A stretch of DNA of 8,574 nucleotides from Ignavibacteriaceae bacterium (GTDB lineage Bacteria > Bacteroidota > Ignavibacteria > Ignavibacteriales > Ignavibacteriaceae). A model generated the notes under the pieces. That model did no database searches, was not told where the DNA came from, and saw only the letters and a program-made list of their open reading frames with translations. Below are positions 1 through 6,409 of this stretch, piece by piece (positions within the stretch are counted from its first letter, which is position 1; every line of letters starts with the position of its first letter). Location of the stretch: assembly GCA_031292465.1 (NCBI GenBank), contig JARLHB010000402.1, positions 1-8,574 of the forward strand, in the 5' to 3' direction. The position numbers were made by a program, and so were the translations under genes.

Positions 1-76
1 CCATGCAGATTTTAGTATCGAAAGTAGACAGGAAAGTTTATTCTAGCAAGGGTCTGAAATCAGAGTTTTATTAAAT

Positions 77-134
77 CTGTCCAAATTAGATTATTATTTA
101 ATCTTTTGTCCCATTCCCGTTTTATTTTGGACAG
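77..134. repeat. Nested inverted repeat (stem-loop within stem-loop)
   Basis: CTGTCCAAA (77-85) is perfectly complementary to TTTGGACAG (126-134), a 9-bp outer stem. Inside it AGATTA (88-93) pairs with TAATCT (99-104) around a 5-base loop. No U-tract follows, so it is not a classical intrinsic terminator. It could be a structured leader for the small ORF at 228, an operator, or the folded end of an upstream transcript. The pairing is seen directly; any role is inference. Confidence 0.35.
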
Positions 135-227
135 CAGTGATTAAATAACATTATTAAAATTTTAGTCAATTATTATTTTATTATCAATGTATACAGTTGA
201 TTAGTTTTAATTGGAAGGAGTTTTTTT

Positions 228-278
228 ATGAATACAGTTAAGTTTTTATTGTATTTGTTACTCAATAAAATTAACTGA
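228..278 (+). other. Candidate 16-codon ORF with strong ribosome-binding site (leader peptide or gene remnant)
   Basis: GGAAGGAG (213-220) lies seven T residues upstream of an ATG at 228, which is a better ribosome-binding site than most genes in this window have. The ORF encodes MNTVKFLLYLLLNKIN and ends at TGA 276-278. The peptide is short, hydrophobic and lysine-flanked, like the start of a signal peptide or a small membrane peptide. It could be a real small membrane peptide, a leader peptide, or the 5' stub of a decayed secreted-protein gene. The stop overlaps a second ATG (TGATG), but that frame closes after four codons. No family is recognised. Confidence 0.2.
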
Positions 279-463
279 TGTTTTGTAAATGAAGTGATTT
301 GTTTTATCAAATCCTGCAAAAGGTTAGAAGTGTTTGATCTTACTTTAAGATATTAATATTTTCTGTATAAAATTCGTTCAATACAAAAATCATTTTACAA
401 TAATACTTATAGATTATTTTTCCTTATTTTTCCACATAATAAAACATTTAACAAGGAAATGCT

Positions 464-1861
464 ATGCAGATACAATTTATAGGCGCCGACAGGACAGTTA
501 CAGGCTCTATGCACCGGCTTATTATTGACGGGAAAAATTACCTGCTTGACTGCGGCATGTACCAGGGCAAACGTAAAGAAGCTTTTGAAATAAATAAAAC
601 TTTTGACCTTTTTGACCCCAAAGGAATTGATGCATTAATTCTTTCTCACGCACATATAGACCATTGCGGAAACATACCCACATTGGTAAAAAACGGTTTT
701 AGTAATCCTATCTACTGCACCCCTGCTACAAGCGATTTAACAGAGGTAATGCTTAAAGACAGCGCTCATATTCAGGAAAAAGATGTTGAGTTTGTTAATA
801 AGAAAAGGAAAAAACAGGGTAAAAACCTTTTTGAACCTTTATATACAACGATAGATGCAGAAAAAGTATTTCCATTGTTACACCCTATAAATTACCATGA
901 AGAATTTAGGCTTGATCCCAATGTTACTTTTCAATTCTTCGATGCCGGGCATATACTCGGCTCTGCTATAACACTGCTTACAATAAAAGAAAACGGGCGC
1001 GTAATTAAGCTTGGTTACTCCGGTGATTTAGGCAGGCCCAACATGCCGATTCTTAAAGACCCTGAAAAAATTTCCGACGTGAATTATTTTATATGCGAAA
1101 GCACATACGGCGGCCGCCTGCATGACAATATTGAGGAAACCGAATCCAAGCTGACGGAAGTAATTAACAAAGCGGTAAGCAGAAAAAACAAAATAATTAT
1201 TCCTGCGTTCAGCCTTGAAAGGACACAGGAATTGGTTTATGCAATTCATAAAATATTTGAAAAGAAATCAGCGCCGAGAATACCGATTTATGTGGACAGC
1301 CCGCTTTCAACCAATGCTACCACGGTATTCAGGAATCACCCGGAATGCTTTGATGAAGAAACTGTTGATTTTATGAAGAAGTATGAAGACCCGTTCGGCT
1401 TTGACCGGCTTAAGTACATAACTACTACCGAAGATTCTAAAAAATTAAACGACCTTGAAGGGCCGATGGTTATTATGTCCGCATCAGGCATGGCAGAAAC
1501 AGGAAGAATTTTACACCACCTTGCAAACAATATTGAAAACAGCAGGAATATTATACTAATGGTAGGATATTGTGCGGAAAACACACTGGGTAAAAAGCTG
1601 ATTATGAAAGAGCCTGTTGTAAAAATATTCGGCGAGGAATATAATGTTAATGCAGAGGTTATTGTTATCAACTCATTAAGCGCCCATGCGGACTCAAATG
1701 AATTGACAAGTTATTGCTCTGAATTTAACCGTGAAAAAATGCAGAATATATTTATTGTCCATGGAGATTTTGACCAGCAGGAAAAATTTGCGGACAGGCT
1801 AAAGACAACAGGTTTTAATAAAATTACCATCCCTTCTCACGGAGATGTTTTTGAAATTTAA
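464..1861 (+). CDS. Beta-CASP metallo-beta-lactamase-fold ribonuclease / RNA-processing exonuclease (YSH1/CPSF73-like)
   Basis: Predicted zinc-dependent RNA-processing nuclease of the bacterial CPSF73/YSH1-like group, acting in the cytoplasm. The 465 residues are close to full length for the family. The N-terminal MBL fold has the zinc-binding HAHIDH motif (62-67), a further ligand in DAGHILGS (His163) and YSGDLG (Asp188). The beta-CASP cap (about 245-375) follows motif A (Glu212 in ESTYGG) and contains the SGMAETGRILHHL segment (341-353). Motif B is SAHAD (His408) and motif C is IVHGD (His433), within the C-terminal RNA-specificity region. His at motif C is the form known from RNA-cutting rather than DNA-cutting beta-CASP enzymes. 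All catalytic residues are present, so it should be active. AAGGA (453-457) sits six bases before the ATG. It has no signal peptide and appears to be a single-gene unit. Whether it is endo- or exonucleolytic cannot be told from sequence. Confidence 0.93.
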   Translation: MQIQFIGADRTVTGSMHRLIIDGKNYLLDCGMYQGKRKEAFEINKTFDLFDPKGIDALILSHAHIDHCGNIPTLVKNGFSNPIYCTPATSDLTEVMLKDSAHIQEKDVEFVNKKRKKQGKNLFEPLYTTIDAEKVFPLLHPINYHEEFRLDPNVTFQFFDAGHILGSAITLLTIKENGRVIKLGYSGDLGRPNMPILKDPEKISDVNYFICESTYGGRLHDNIEETESKLTEVINKAVSRKNKIIIPAFSLERTQELVYAIHKIFEKKSAPRIPIYVDSPLSTNATTVFRNHPECFDEETVDFMKKYEDPFGFDRLKYITTTEDSKKLNDLEGPMVIMSASGMAETGRILHHLANNIENSRNIILMVGYCAENTLGKKLIMKEPVVKIFGEEYNVNAEVIVINSLSAHADSNELTSYCSEFNREKMQNIFIVHGDFDQQEKFADRLKTTGFNKITIPSHGDVFEI

Positions 1862-1942
1862 CCGGGTATTATTTCCATGCTTTATAAATTCATTATAAAA
1901 ATGTAGATTGTGCCTTTAATATTGTGCCAATTTTATAATGTC

Positions 1943-1996
1943 CTTAGTGTCTTTGCGGCTTTTTCTTTTTCGCCGCAAAGGCTAAAAGGCGCTAAG
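1943..1996. repeat. Imperfect inverted repeat with CTTTGCGGC core (dispersed intergenic repeat / possible terminator)
   Basis: CTTTGCGGC (1951-1959) is exactly complementary to GCCGCAAAG (1972-1980) across a T-rich 12-base loop. Outer CTTAG (1943-1947) matches CTAAG (1992-1996). Read on the opposite strand, the right arm is CTTAG-CGCC-TTTTAGCC-TTTGCGGC and the left arm is CTTAG-TGTC-TTTGCGGC, so the arms are diverged copies of one unit, the right one with eight extra bases. It lies between the nuclease gene and the barrel gene. It can fold as a stem-loop and could end the upstream transcript, but no clean U-tract follows. The wording resembles CTTTGCGGC-type intergenic repeats I recall from many bacterial genomes; that resemblance is from memory. 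Confidence 0.6.
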
Positions 1997-2061
1997 AATA
2001 TATTTGTTTTTAATACTATGTCTTTTTCCTAATATAGATTGAAGCTGAAGGAATAATACTT

Positions 2062-3966
2062 TTGAATAAAGCGGCTACAACACTATTTCTATTTTTCGTA
2101 TTCCTCCCCTGCCTGTTCGCTCAAAGTCAGCTTGACAGTTTAGACATTATTAAAAATGCTCCTCTTTCCAATTATTTTTATAATAATTTCGATAAACAAT
2201 TAAACACTTTTAACCTGCATTCCATATTACTGATGAATATAAAAGCTAATAGTTTCCATTTTAATGTAAATGAAAATTACAACACTACTTACATACGTGC
2301 CGCAGATGCAAGTACAAGGGATGAGCATGTGTTTTCTGCAACCGGATACTACGATATGGGTTCCTATTATAACCTTGGGCTTAGTGTCAATAATAATATC
2401 TATTCAGACAGCAGGCAGATTGAAATAAACCAGGCATCTACGTCGGATCTTTTAGTCTTTTCACAGATAAACCCTTTTGATAAAATCTCAATTGCCCCGT
2501 TTGTGGGCTATGAAAACAACAGGCAGATCGGGGAAAATGACTACGGCGCTATATACGGCGGCGAAGGCCTGCTGAATAATTACTCTGCTTCAGATTTTAT
2601 ATTACAATCTCAGGTCAAATTTCAGAACGAAGATATTTCTCCAAGGAAAAATACTCTAAGGTTTTTTAACTTTGCCGCAATCGACAGCTTCAGCAATGAC
2701 TTCAGGAATAAAATTAATTTTCAGTATTTTCAAAACAGGAAAGATTTCTTCTACCTGGCAGATTCAACAACAGCCGCAAAATTTAATATAACAAATAATA
2801 TTCAAAGCAGGATTGAAACAATAAATGTTTTGGAAGACAGCCTGAGTTACGACAGGTTTTTAAACCTCTTTTCTCTTGATTTGGCCGGCAGATTCACATG
2901 GCGTACAATTGACCGCGATACACGCTACCGTACATTAACAAACCAATCGGCTTCCAGTTTTGATACAAAGATAAACGAATCCAAATTGGAATTTGAATCG
3001 ACCACGTCTTATCTGACAGAGAATTTCTTCGGCGCCCTGAGGTTTGATTATTCGGAAAGGGACGAAAAGCACTTAACAAAAGATTTTACCGGCTCAATAA
3101 GGAGCTTCTACGATGAGCGCTCCGACCTTGAAAGCATGAATAATAACACCGCTGAACGCCTCTCACTTTCGTTTATCGGCGGCCTAAAATTGTCCAGTTC
3201 GGATGTACTGTCTTTCAGTTTATATCAAAACAGACTGCGTTATGATACGCCAAGCCTTGATAATTATGACGACAGGGATGAACTTCTTTCTATTGTACGG
3301 TTAAGATATACAAGAGAACTTAACCCGTTCCTTAACGTTTTTATTGGCGCTGAAGGAACAGTAAATCATATTGTATATATATATTCAGAAGAAAGCTCAA
3401 ATAATAATATTAACAGAATAATCAAGCTTTCTACCGGCGGAACTTACTCCGGCCAAACTATCTCTTCAACTAACAGCTTCGAAGTTTCTGCAAATTATAC
3501 AGTTTACGATTTTGAGGATATAATACAGAATTACCAAAGTTATTCCTTCAGGCAATTTTCAGCTACTGACTCTTCAAGGATAAAATTAACAGACCGTGTT
3601 GATTTTGTTCACTTCGGTTATATTAAATTATCCGAACAGGGAGATTTGAAATGGGCCTCATTTTCAACAAATCCTACAAGATATTTACAGGAAGTATTCT
3701 CCATTCCCAAACTGGTGCTTTACTATAACCGTAGTGCAGTTTCATTCGGGCTCAGAATATATTCCCTTAATACTTATAGTTACAAGGACCTTGTAAAATC
3801 ATTAGATTCAAGATACCTTAGCGTAGCGCCTTTAACGGAATTTTCCCTTATTTTACGCAAGTCTTTAAATATAAGTCTTATCGGCTGGTATGAATTTATC
3901 AGTTCAAGCAGTCAGGCAGGTACACAGCAGGCTAATTTGTCAATGAATGTAAAGTGGAATTTTTAA
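2062..3966 (+). CDS. Putative outer-membrane beta-barrel protein, uncharacterised
   Basis: No family is recognised. The 634-residue protein starts at TTG with a GAAGGAAT ribosome-binding site (2047-2054). It has a clear signal peptide: Lys3, a hydrophobic core of Leu and Phe at 8-19, and probable cleavage after Ala20 (LFA|QSQ). There is no lipobox despite Cys17. The mature protein has no hydrophobic helix. It is rich in Asn, Ser, Tyr, Phe and Asp, with many alternating polar/hydrophobic stretches separated by charged turns, as in a transmembrane beta-barrel. The last ten residues (NLSMNVKWNF) alternate and end in Phe, matching the C-terminal signal recognised by the BAM assembly machinery. 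No TonB box, plug domain, OmpA domain or type IX sorting domain is visible. The anti-sigma-like gene follows on the same strand after 99 bases, so the two may be co-transcribed. Outer-membrane placement is fairly safe; the cargo or role is unknown. Confidence 0.75.
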   Translation: MNKAATTLFLFFVFLPCLFAQSQLDSLDIIKNAPLSNYFYNNFDKQLNTFNLHSILLMNIKANSFHFNVNENYNTTYIRAADASTRDEHVFSATGYYDMGSYYNLGLSVNNNIYSDSRQIEINQASTSDLLVFSQINPFDKISIAPFVGYENNRQIGENDYGAIYGGEGLLNNYSASDFILQSQVKFQNEDISPRKNTLRFFNFAAIDSFSNDFRNKINFQYFQNRKDFFYLADSTTAAKFNITNNIQSRIETINVLEDSLSYDRFLNLFSLDLAGRFTWRTIDRDTRYRTLTNQSASSFDTKINESKLEFESTTSYLTENFFGALRFDYSERDEKHLTKDFTGSIRSFYDERSDLESMNNNTAERLSLSFIGGLKLSSSDVLSFSLYQNRLRYDTPSLDNYDDRDELLSIVRLRYTRELNPFLNVFIGAEGTVNHIVYIYSEESSNNNINRIIKLSTGGTYSGQTISSTNSFEVSANYTVYDFEDIIQNYQSYSFRQFSATDSSRIKLTDRVDFVHFGYIKLSEQGDLKWASFSTNPTRYLQEVFSIPKLVLYYNRSAVSFGLRIYSLNTYSYKDLVKSLDSRYLSVAPLTEFSLILRKSLNISLIGWYEFISSSSQAGTQQANLSMNVKWNF

Positions 3967-4065
3967 TTTCATCATCTTTGTAAGGTAAAATTTAGATATT
4001 AGCCTTTTCAATGATTGAAAAAACAAGAATTTTTATTATTTTCACAGTATAAATTTAGGATCATT

Positions 4066-4479
4066 TTGGCTGAGAATAGTTTCCACCTTGAAATTGAGAG
4101 CGATCCGAATAACTTAATTACGGTCGAAGAATTTGTAAATTATTTTGCAATTGAAGTCGGTATAAGTAAGGAAAAACTTCCGGGTTTGCTTCTTTCTGTA
4201 ACGGAAGCTACAACAAACGCAATAATTCATGCGAATAAAAGCGATAAAGCTAAAAAGGTAAAGATTAATGTAAATGTGGAAGATAAGAAACTGGTAATCT
4301 GTATTATAGACGAAGGCACTGGTTTTGATCCTCAAAACGTTCCTGATCCCACTGCGCCTGAAAATCTTCTTAAAGATTCCGGGCGGGGGCTGTACCTGAT
4401 GAAGGTATACATGGATGAAGTGAAATATAAGGTTACTCCGGAAGGAACTGAAACTACGCTGATTTTAAATATTCCTTAA
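4066..4479 (+). CDS. RsbW-like ATP-binding protein (HATPase_c, anti-sigma factor / serine kinase type)
   Basis: Predicted 137-residue stand-alone GHKL ATPase of the RsbW/SpoIIAB type. Such proteins bind a sigma factor or phosphorylate an anti-anti-sigma partner in the cytoplasm. The N-box is EATTNAIIHAN (Glu47, Asn51, Asn57), the G1 box DEGTGF (Asp82, Gly84, Gly86) and the G2 box GRGLYLMK (Gly106-Lys113), all intact. The opening FHLEIESDPNNL is the usual first strand of the family. A longer frame opens at TTG 4015, adding 17 residues with no ribosome-binding site. TTG 4066 has AGGA (4057-4060) five bases upstream and puts the first family-conserved strand at the N-terminus, so I prefer 4066. 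No sigma factor, STAS antagonist or PP2C phosphatase is encoded beside it, so its partner is unknown. A regulatory ATPase outside the sigma-factor pathway is the alternative. Confidence 0.85.
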   Translation: MAENSFHLEIESDPNNLITVEEFVNYFAIEVGISKEKLPGLLLSVTEATTNAIIHANKSDKAKKVKINVNVEDKKLVICIIDEGTGFDPQNVPDPTAPENLLKDSGRGLYLMKVYMDEVKYKVTPEGTETTLILNIP

Positions 4480-4532
4480 GCAGCATATATTATCTGACAA
4501 TTCATTTTACAAGCCTGTTTTTTTAATAGAAT

Positions 4533-4561
4533 TTCTGGACTATTGAATAATAGTTTCAGAA
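4533..4561 (+). other. AT-rich stem-loop downstream of the RsbW-like gene
   Basis: ACTATT (4539-4544) pairs with AATAGT (4549-4554) around GAAT, and TTCTG (4533-4537) pairs with CAGAA (4557-4561), giving an 11-bp stem with a small internal loop. It lies about 55 bases after the stop codon, downstream of a run of seven T at 4518-4524. It could help end the transcript, but no U-tract follows directly, so a terminator call is weak. Confidence 0.35.
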
Positions 4562-4590
4562 TATCTTTAGTATTATATTCATTTTGTGTT

Positions 4591-4640
4591 TTACGGCTCA
4601 ACTTTATCAATTACGGCATCTTTTAAGTGCTTTATTTTTG
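4591..4640 (+). promoter_or_regulatory. Possible mdh promoter with tandem TTACGGC boxes
   Basis: TATTTTTG (4633-4640) fits the TAnnTTTG -7 box known for Bacteroidota primary sigma factors. No good TTG-type -33 element is present at the usual distance. Instead, TTACGGC occurs twice, at 4591-4597 and 4611-4617, exactly 20 bases apart, so the second copy would fall near -33. That layout would suit an activator binding two helical turns on one DNA face. A start near 4647 would leave a leader of about 90 bases before mdh. The boxes are seen; their function is inference. Confidence 0.3.
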
Positions 4641-4693
4641 CATATGGAAAATGTCATAATTATTTTTAAATAAATTAGAAAAGAATTAAACGA

Positions 4694-4713
4694 GGAGCAG
4701 ATCTAATTGCTCC
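4694..4713 (+). promoter_or_regulatory. Leader hairpin just upstream of mdh ribosome-binding site
   Basis: GGAGCA (4694-4699) is exactly complementary to TGCTCC (4708-4713) around an 8-base loop. It ends ten bases before the AGGAG (4724-4728) used by mdh. The left arm itself contains a Shine-Dalgarno-like GAGGAG (4692-4697) that would be partly hidden in the stem. It may stabilise the mRNA 5' end or tune translation of mdh. Confidence 0.35.
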
Positions 4714-4735
4714 ATAATATCTTAGGAGATATAAA

Positions 4736-5701
4736 ATGTCAAGAAAAAAGATTGCCTTAATAGGCGGTGGACAAATCGGCGGCGTACTTACCCAGCTTAT
4801 CGCGCAAAAACAGTTAGGCGACGTAATTATGTTCGATGTAGTGGAAGATTTGCCGCAGGGGAAAACCCTGGATATAGCCGAAGCTGCAAAAGTTAACGGT
4901 TATGATGTTAATGTTACAGGAACAAACAGTTATAAAGATATTGCAGGTTCCGATATAGTTATTATTACTGCAGGCATACCAAGAAAGCCCGGTATGAGCA
5001 GGGACGACCTTTTGGTTACTAATGCCAAAATAATGAAATCAGTTGCAGAAGGCGTAAAGGAGAATGCTCCTGATGCAATTGTTATTATCATTTCAAATCC
5101 TCTTGATGCAATGGTTACATTATTTAAAGAGGCCAGCGGCTTCCCGGTAAACAGGGTTATGGGACAGGACGGCGTTTTGGATTCATCACGGTTCGCATCA
5201 TTTATTGCATGGGAACTTGGAGTTTCCGTTAAAGATATTAACGCTCTTGTTCTTGGCGGACACGGCGACACAATGGTTCCTATCGTAAGATATGCCAATG
5301 TAAACGGCATACCGGTTATGGAATTACTAGAGAGAAAATATAACGATAAAGCAAAAGCTGAAGAAGTTATGAATGCAATGGTTGAAAGAACTAAAGCCGC
5401 CGGCGGTGAAGTGGTAAAGCTTCTTAAAACCGGTTCCGCATTTTACTCCCCTGCTGCATCAGCAATTCAAATGGCAGAAGCTGTGTTGTACGATGAAAAA
5501 AGGCTGCTTTCCACCTGCGCTTATTTAGACGGTGAATTTGGAGTTAAAGGCTACTATGTCGGCGTTCCGGCAATTCTTGGAGCTAACGGCGTTGAAAAGG
5601 TCGTAGAGTTTACTCTTAATGAAGAAGAACAGACTCTTTTGAATAATTCCGTTAATGCTGTTAAAAAACTTGTAGAAGATATGAAGAGGCTCGGACTTTA
5701 A
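4736..5701 (+). CDS. mdh: Malate dehydrogenase (NAD-dependent, LDH-like type)
   Basis: Catalyses malate + NAD to oxaloacetate + NADH in the TCA cycle, in the cytoplasm. At 321 residues it is the normal length for the lactate-dehydrogenase-like, Bacillus/Chlorobium-type enzyme. The Rossmann nucleotide loop GGGQIGG is at 10-16, with Asp34 (FD) at the end of beta-2 selecting NAD over NADP. The active-site loop IPRKPGMSR (81-89) carries Arg83, which marks malate rather than lactate specificity (Gln in lactate dehydrogenases), and Arg89. Asn121 is in SNPLD. Catalytic Asp149 and substrate-binding Arg152 are in VLDSSR, and proton-relay His176 is in GGHGD. Nothing essential is missing. The AGGAG ribosome-binding site lies seven bases before the ATG. 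The 256-base gap upstream suggests its own promoter, and a stem-loop terminator follows 65 bases after the stop, so it is probably monocistronic. Confidence 0.97.
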   Translation: MSRKKIALIGGGQIGGVLTQLIAQKQLGDVIMFDVVEDLPQGKTLDIAEAAKVNGYDVNVTGTNSYKDIAGSDIVIITAGIPRKPGMSRDDLLVTNAKIMKSVAEGVKENAPDAIVIIISNPLDAMVTLFKEASGFPVNRVMGQDGVLDSSRFASFIAWELGVSVKDINALVLGGHGDTMVPIVRYANVNGIPVMELLERKYNDKAKAEEVMNAMVERTKAAGGEVVKLLKTGSAFYSPAASAIQMAEAVLYDEKRLLSTCAYLDGEFGVKGYYVGVPAILGANGVEKVVEFTLNEEEQTLLNNSVNAVKKLVEDMKRLGL

Positions 5702-5766
5702 GGATTATTCGTATTTCTAATTAGAACATAAACCGTTAAAACGGTTCACGGTTCTCCCTTGTTACA

Positions 5767-5795
5767 ACAGCCCATGATTTTTTATCATGGGCTGT
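5767..5795 (+). terminator. Stem-loop terminator downstream of mdh
   Basis: ACAGCCCATGAT (5767-5778) pairs perfectly with ATCATGGGCTGT (5784-5795) around a TTTTT loop, a 12-bp stem beginning 65 bases after the mdh stop. The following bases (CTTGTTAAAT) are only moderately T-rich, so this may be a weaker intrinsic terminator or a 3'-end-protecting hairpin. A smaller AACCGT/ACGGTT hairpin (5731-5746) precedes it. Confidence 0.65.
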
Positions 5796-5895
5796 CTTGT
5801 TAAATACTATTCCTTATGTAAAATAGATTTGTAAAGAAATATTTTCAGTTATTAACTTACACAAGCAAAATCAGTTTAATCTCTTAGGGTAAATT

Positions 5896-5915
5896 CCCCG
5901 CCACTTGCGGTGGGG
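5896..5915. repeat. GC-rich hairpin repeat (CCCCGCC / GGTGGGG)
   Basis: CCCCGCC (5896-5902) folds onto GGTGGGG (5909-5915) around ACTTGC, seven pairs including one G-T wobble. It is followed by TAGTTCATT. It stands out as GC-rich against AT-rich surroundings. The wording resembles hairpin repeats ending in GGGGTAGTTCATT that I recall from many bacterial genomes; this is from memory and unverified. It is not placed to act as a terminator for either neighbour. Confidence 0.5.
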
Positions 5916-5992
5916 TAGTTCATTATTTCAATCCCCTCCTTGATTAATATGCGGCAACTTAATTATTAGGTTTTAACCTTGTATTTGTTTTC

Positions 5993-6174
5993 TGTGTCGC
6001 TTCTCCGAAGCTCTTATTGTCCATTTCGATATACTCCTACTGATGTTTCGCTGCGCTGCGGCTTATTATCTATAATAAATAATTAAGATATTACCAAATA
6101 CTAAGCTGCGGAGCAGCGAAATATCAGTAGTGACAAGACCATAGACAAACGAAAAGCTTCGGAGAAGCGGCACA
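5993..6174. repeat. 182-base inverted element made of paired TCC/GGA-loop hairpins (MITE-like, non-coding)
   Basis: Two 73-base arms (5993-6065 and 6102-6174) are inverted copies of one sequence, identical at about 52 of 73 aligned positions without gaps. The outer 20 and inner ~29 bases are well conserved and the middle has diverged. A 36-base AT spacer separates them. Each arm holds two small hairpins: GCTTC-TCC-GAAGC (5999-6011) and GCTGC-GCT-GCGGC (6050-6062) on the left, GCTGC-GGA-GCAGC (6105-6117) and GCTTC-GGA-GAAGC (6156-6168) on the right. Hairpin starts are exactly 51 bases apart in both arms. The ends read TGTG...CACA. No ORF or transposase is inside, so it could only move in trans. 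No abutting target-site duplication is visible. Confidence 0.7.
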
Positions 6175-6409
6175 TAACAACCTTTGCACTCCGAAATTAT
6201 TAAATGCCATTTCTTAAAATAATTGTTTATACCTCAACAGATTACAACCATAGTTTATTTTTAAGGTTGACGCCAATGCTCCTCGATAAGGATGGGATTA
6301 AAAAAGTACTGATATTTATTGATGTTAATTCAGACTATTATTATTTCCGGTAAATTCAGAGAACCCGACTAAAAACACTTGTACCGGCAAAATATATTTT
6401 TTCCTATTT

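Larger units (their letters stand above)
1..463. other. AT-rich region upstream of the beta-CASP nuclease gene, no convincing gene
   Basis: No ORF of plausible size runs through this stretch on either strand. One + frame stays open from the window edge to a TAA at 72-74 and could be the last ~24 codons of an upstream gene, but nothing recognisable is encoded there. The rest holds a nested inverted repeat (77-134), a strong ribosome-binding site with a 16-codon ORF (213-278), and two short AT-rich hairpins (GATTTG 296-301 with CAAATC 308-313; ATCTTA 337-342 with TAAGAT 346-351). The last ~150 bases probably contain the promoter of the gene starting at 464, but I could not pick a confident promoter box. 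Confidence 0.55.

Noticed and set aside
1336..1671. 111-codon open frame on the minus strand inside the nuclease gene
   Set aside because: It overlaps the conserved beta-CASP region, with all motifs intact on the plus strand, so it is a frame shadow.
4707..4760. Leader ORF starting TTG 4707 and overlapping the mdh start
   Set aside because: It would start in the hairpin arm on a rare start codon and runs out of frame into mdh; nothing suggests it is translated.
4930..5310. 126-codon open frame on the minus strand inside mdh
   Set aside because: It lies wholly inside the strongly supported malate dehydrogenase gene, resembles no family and has no ribosome-binding site.
5731..5746. AACCGT/ACGGTT hairpin as the main mdh terminator
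   Set aside because: It has only a 6-bp stem and no T-tract; the 12-bp stem-loop at 5767-5795 is the better candidate.
5961..6202. AATTATTA at 5961-5968 and 6195-6202 as a target-site duplication of the 182-base element
   Set aside because: The copies lie about 20-24 bases outside the inverted arms rather than touching them, and an 8-base AT word is expected by chance here.
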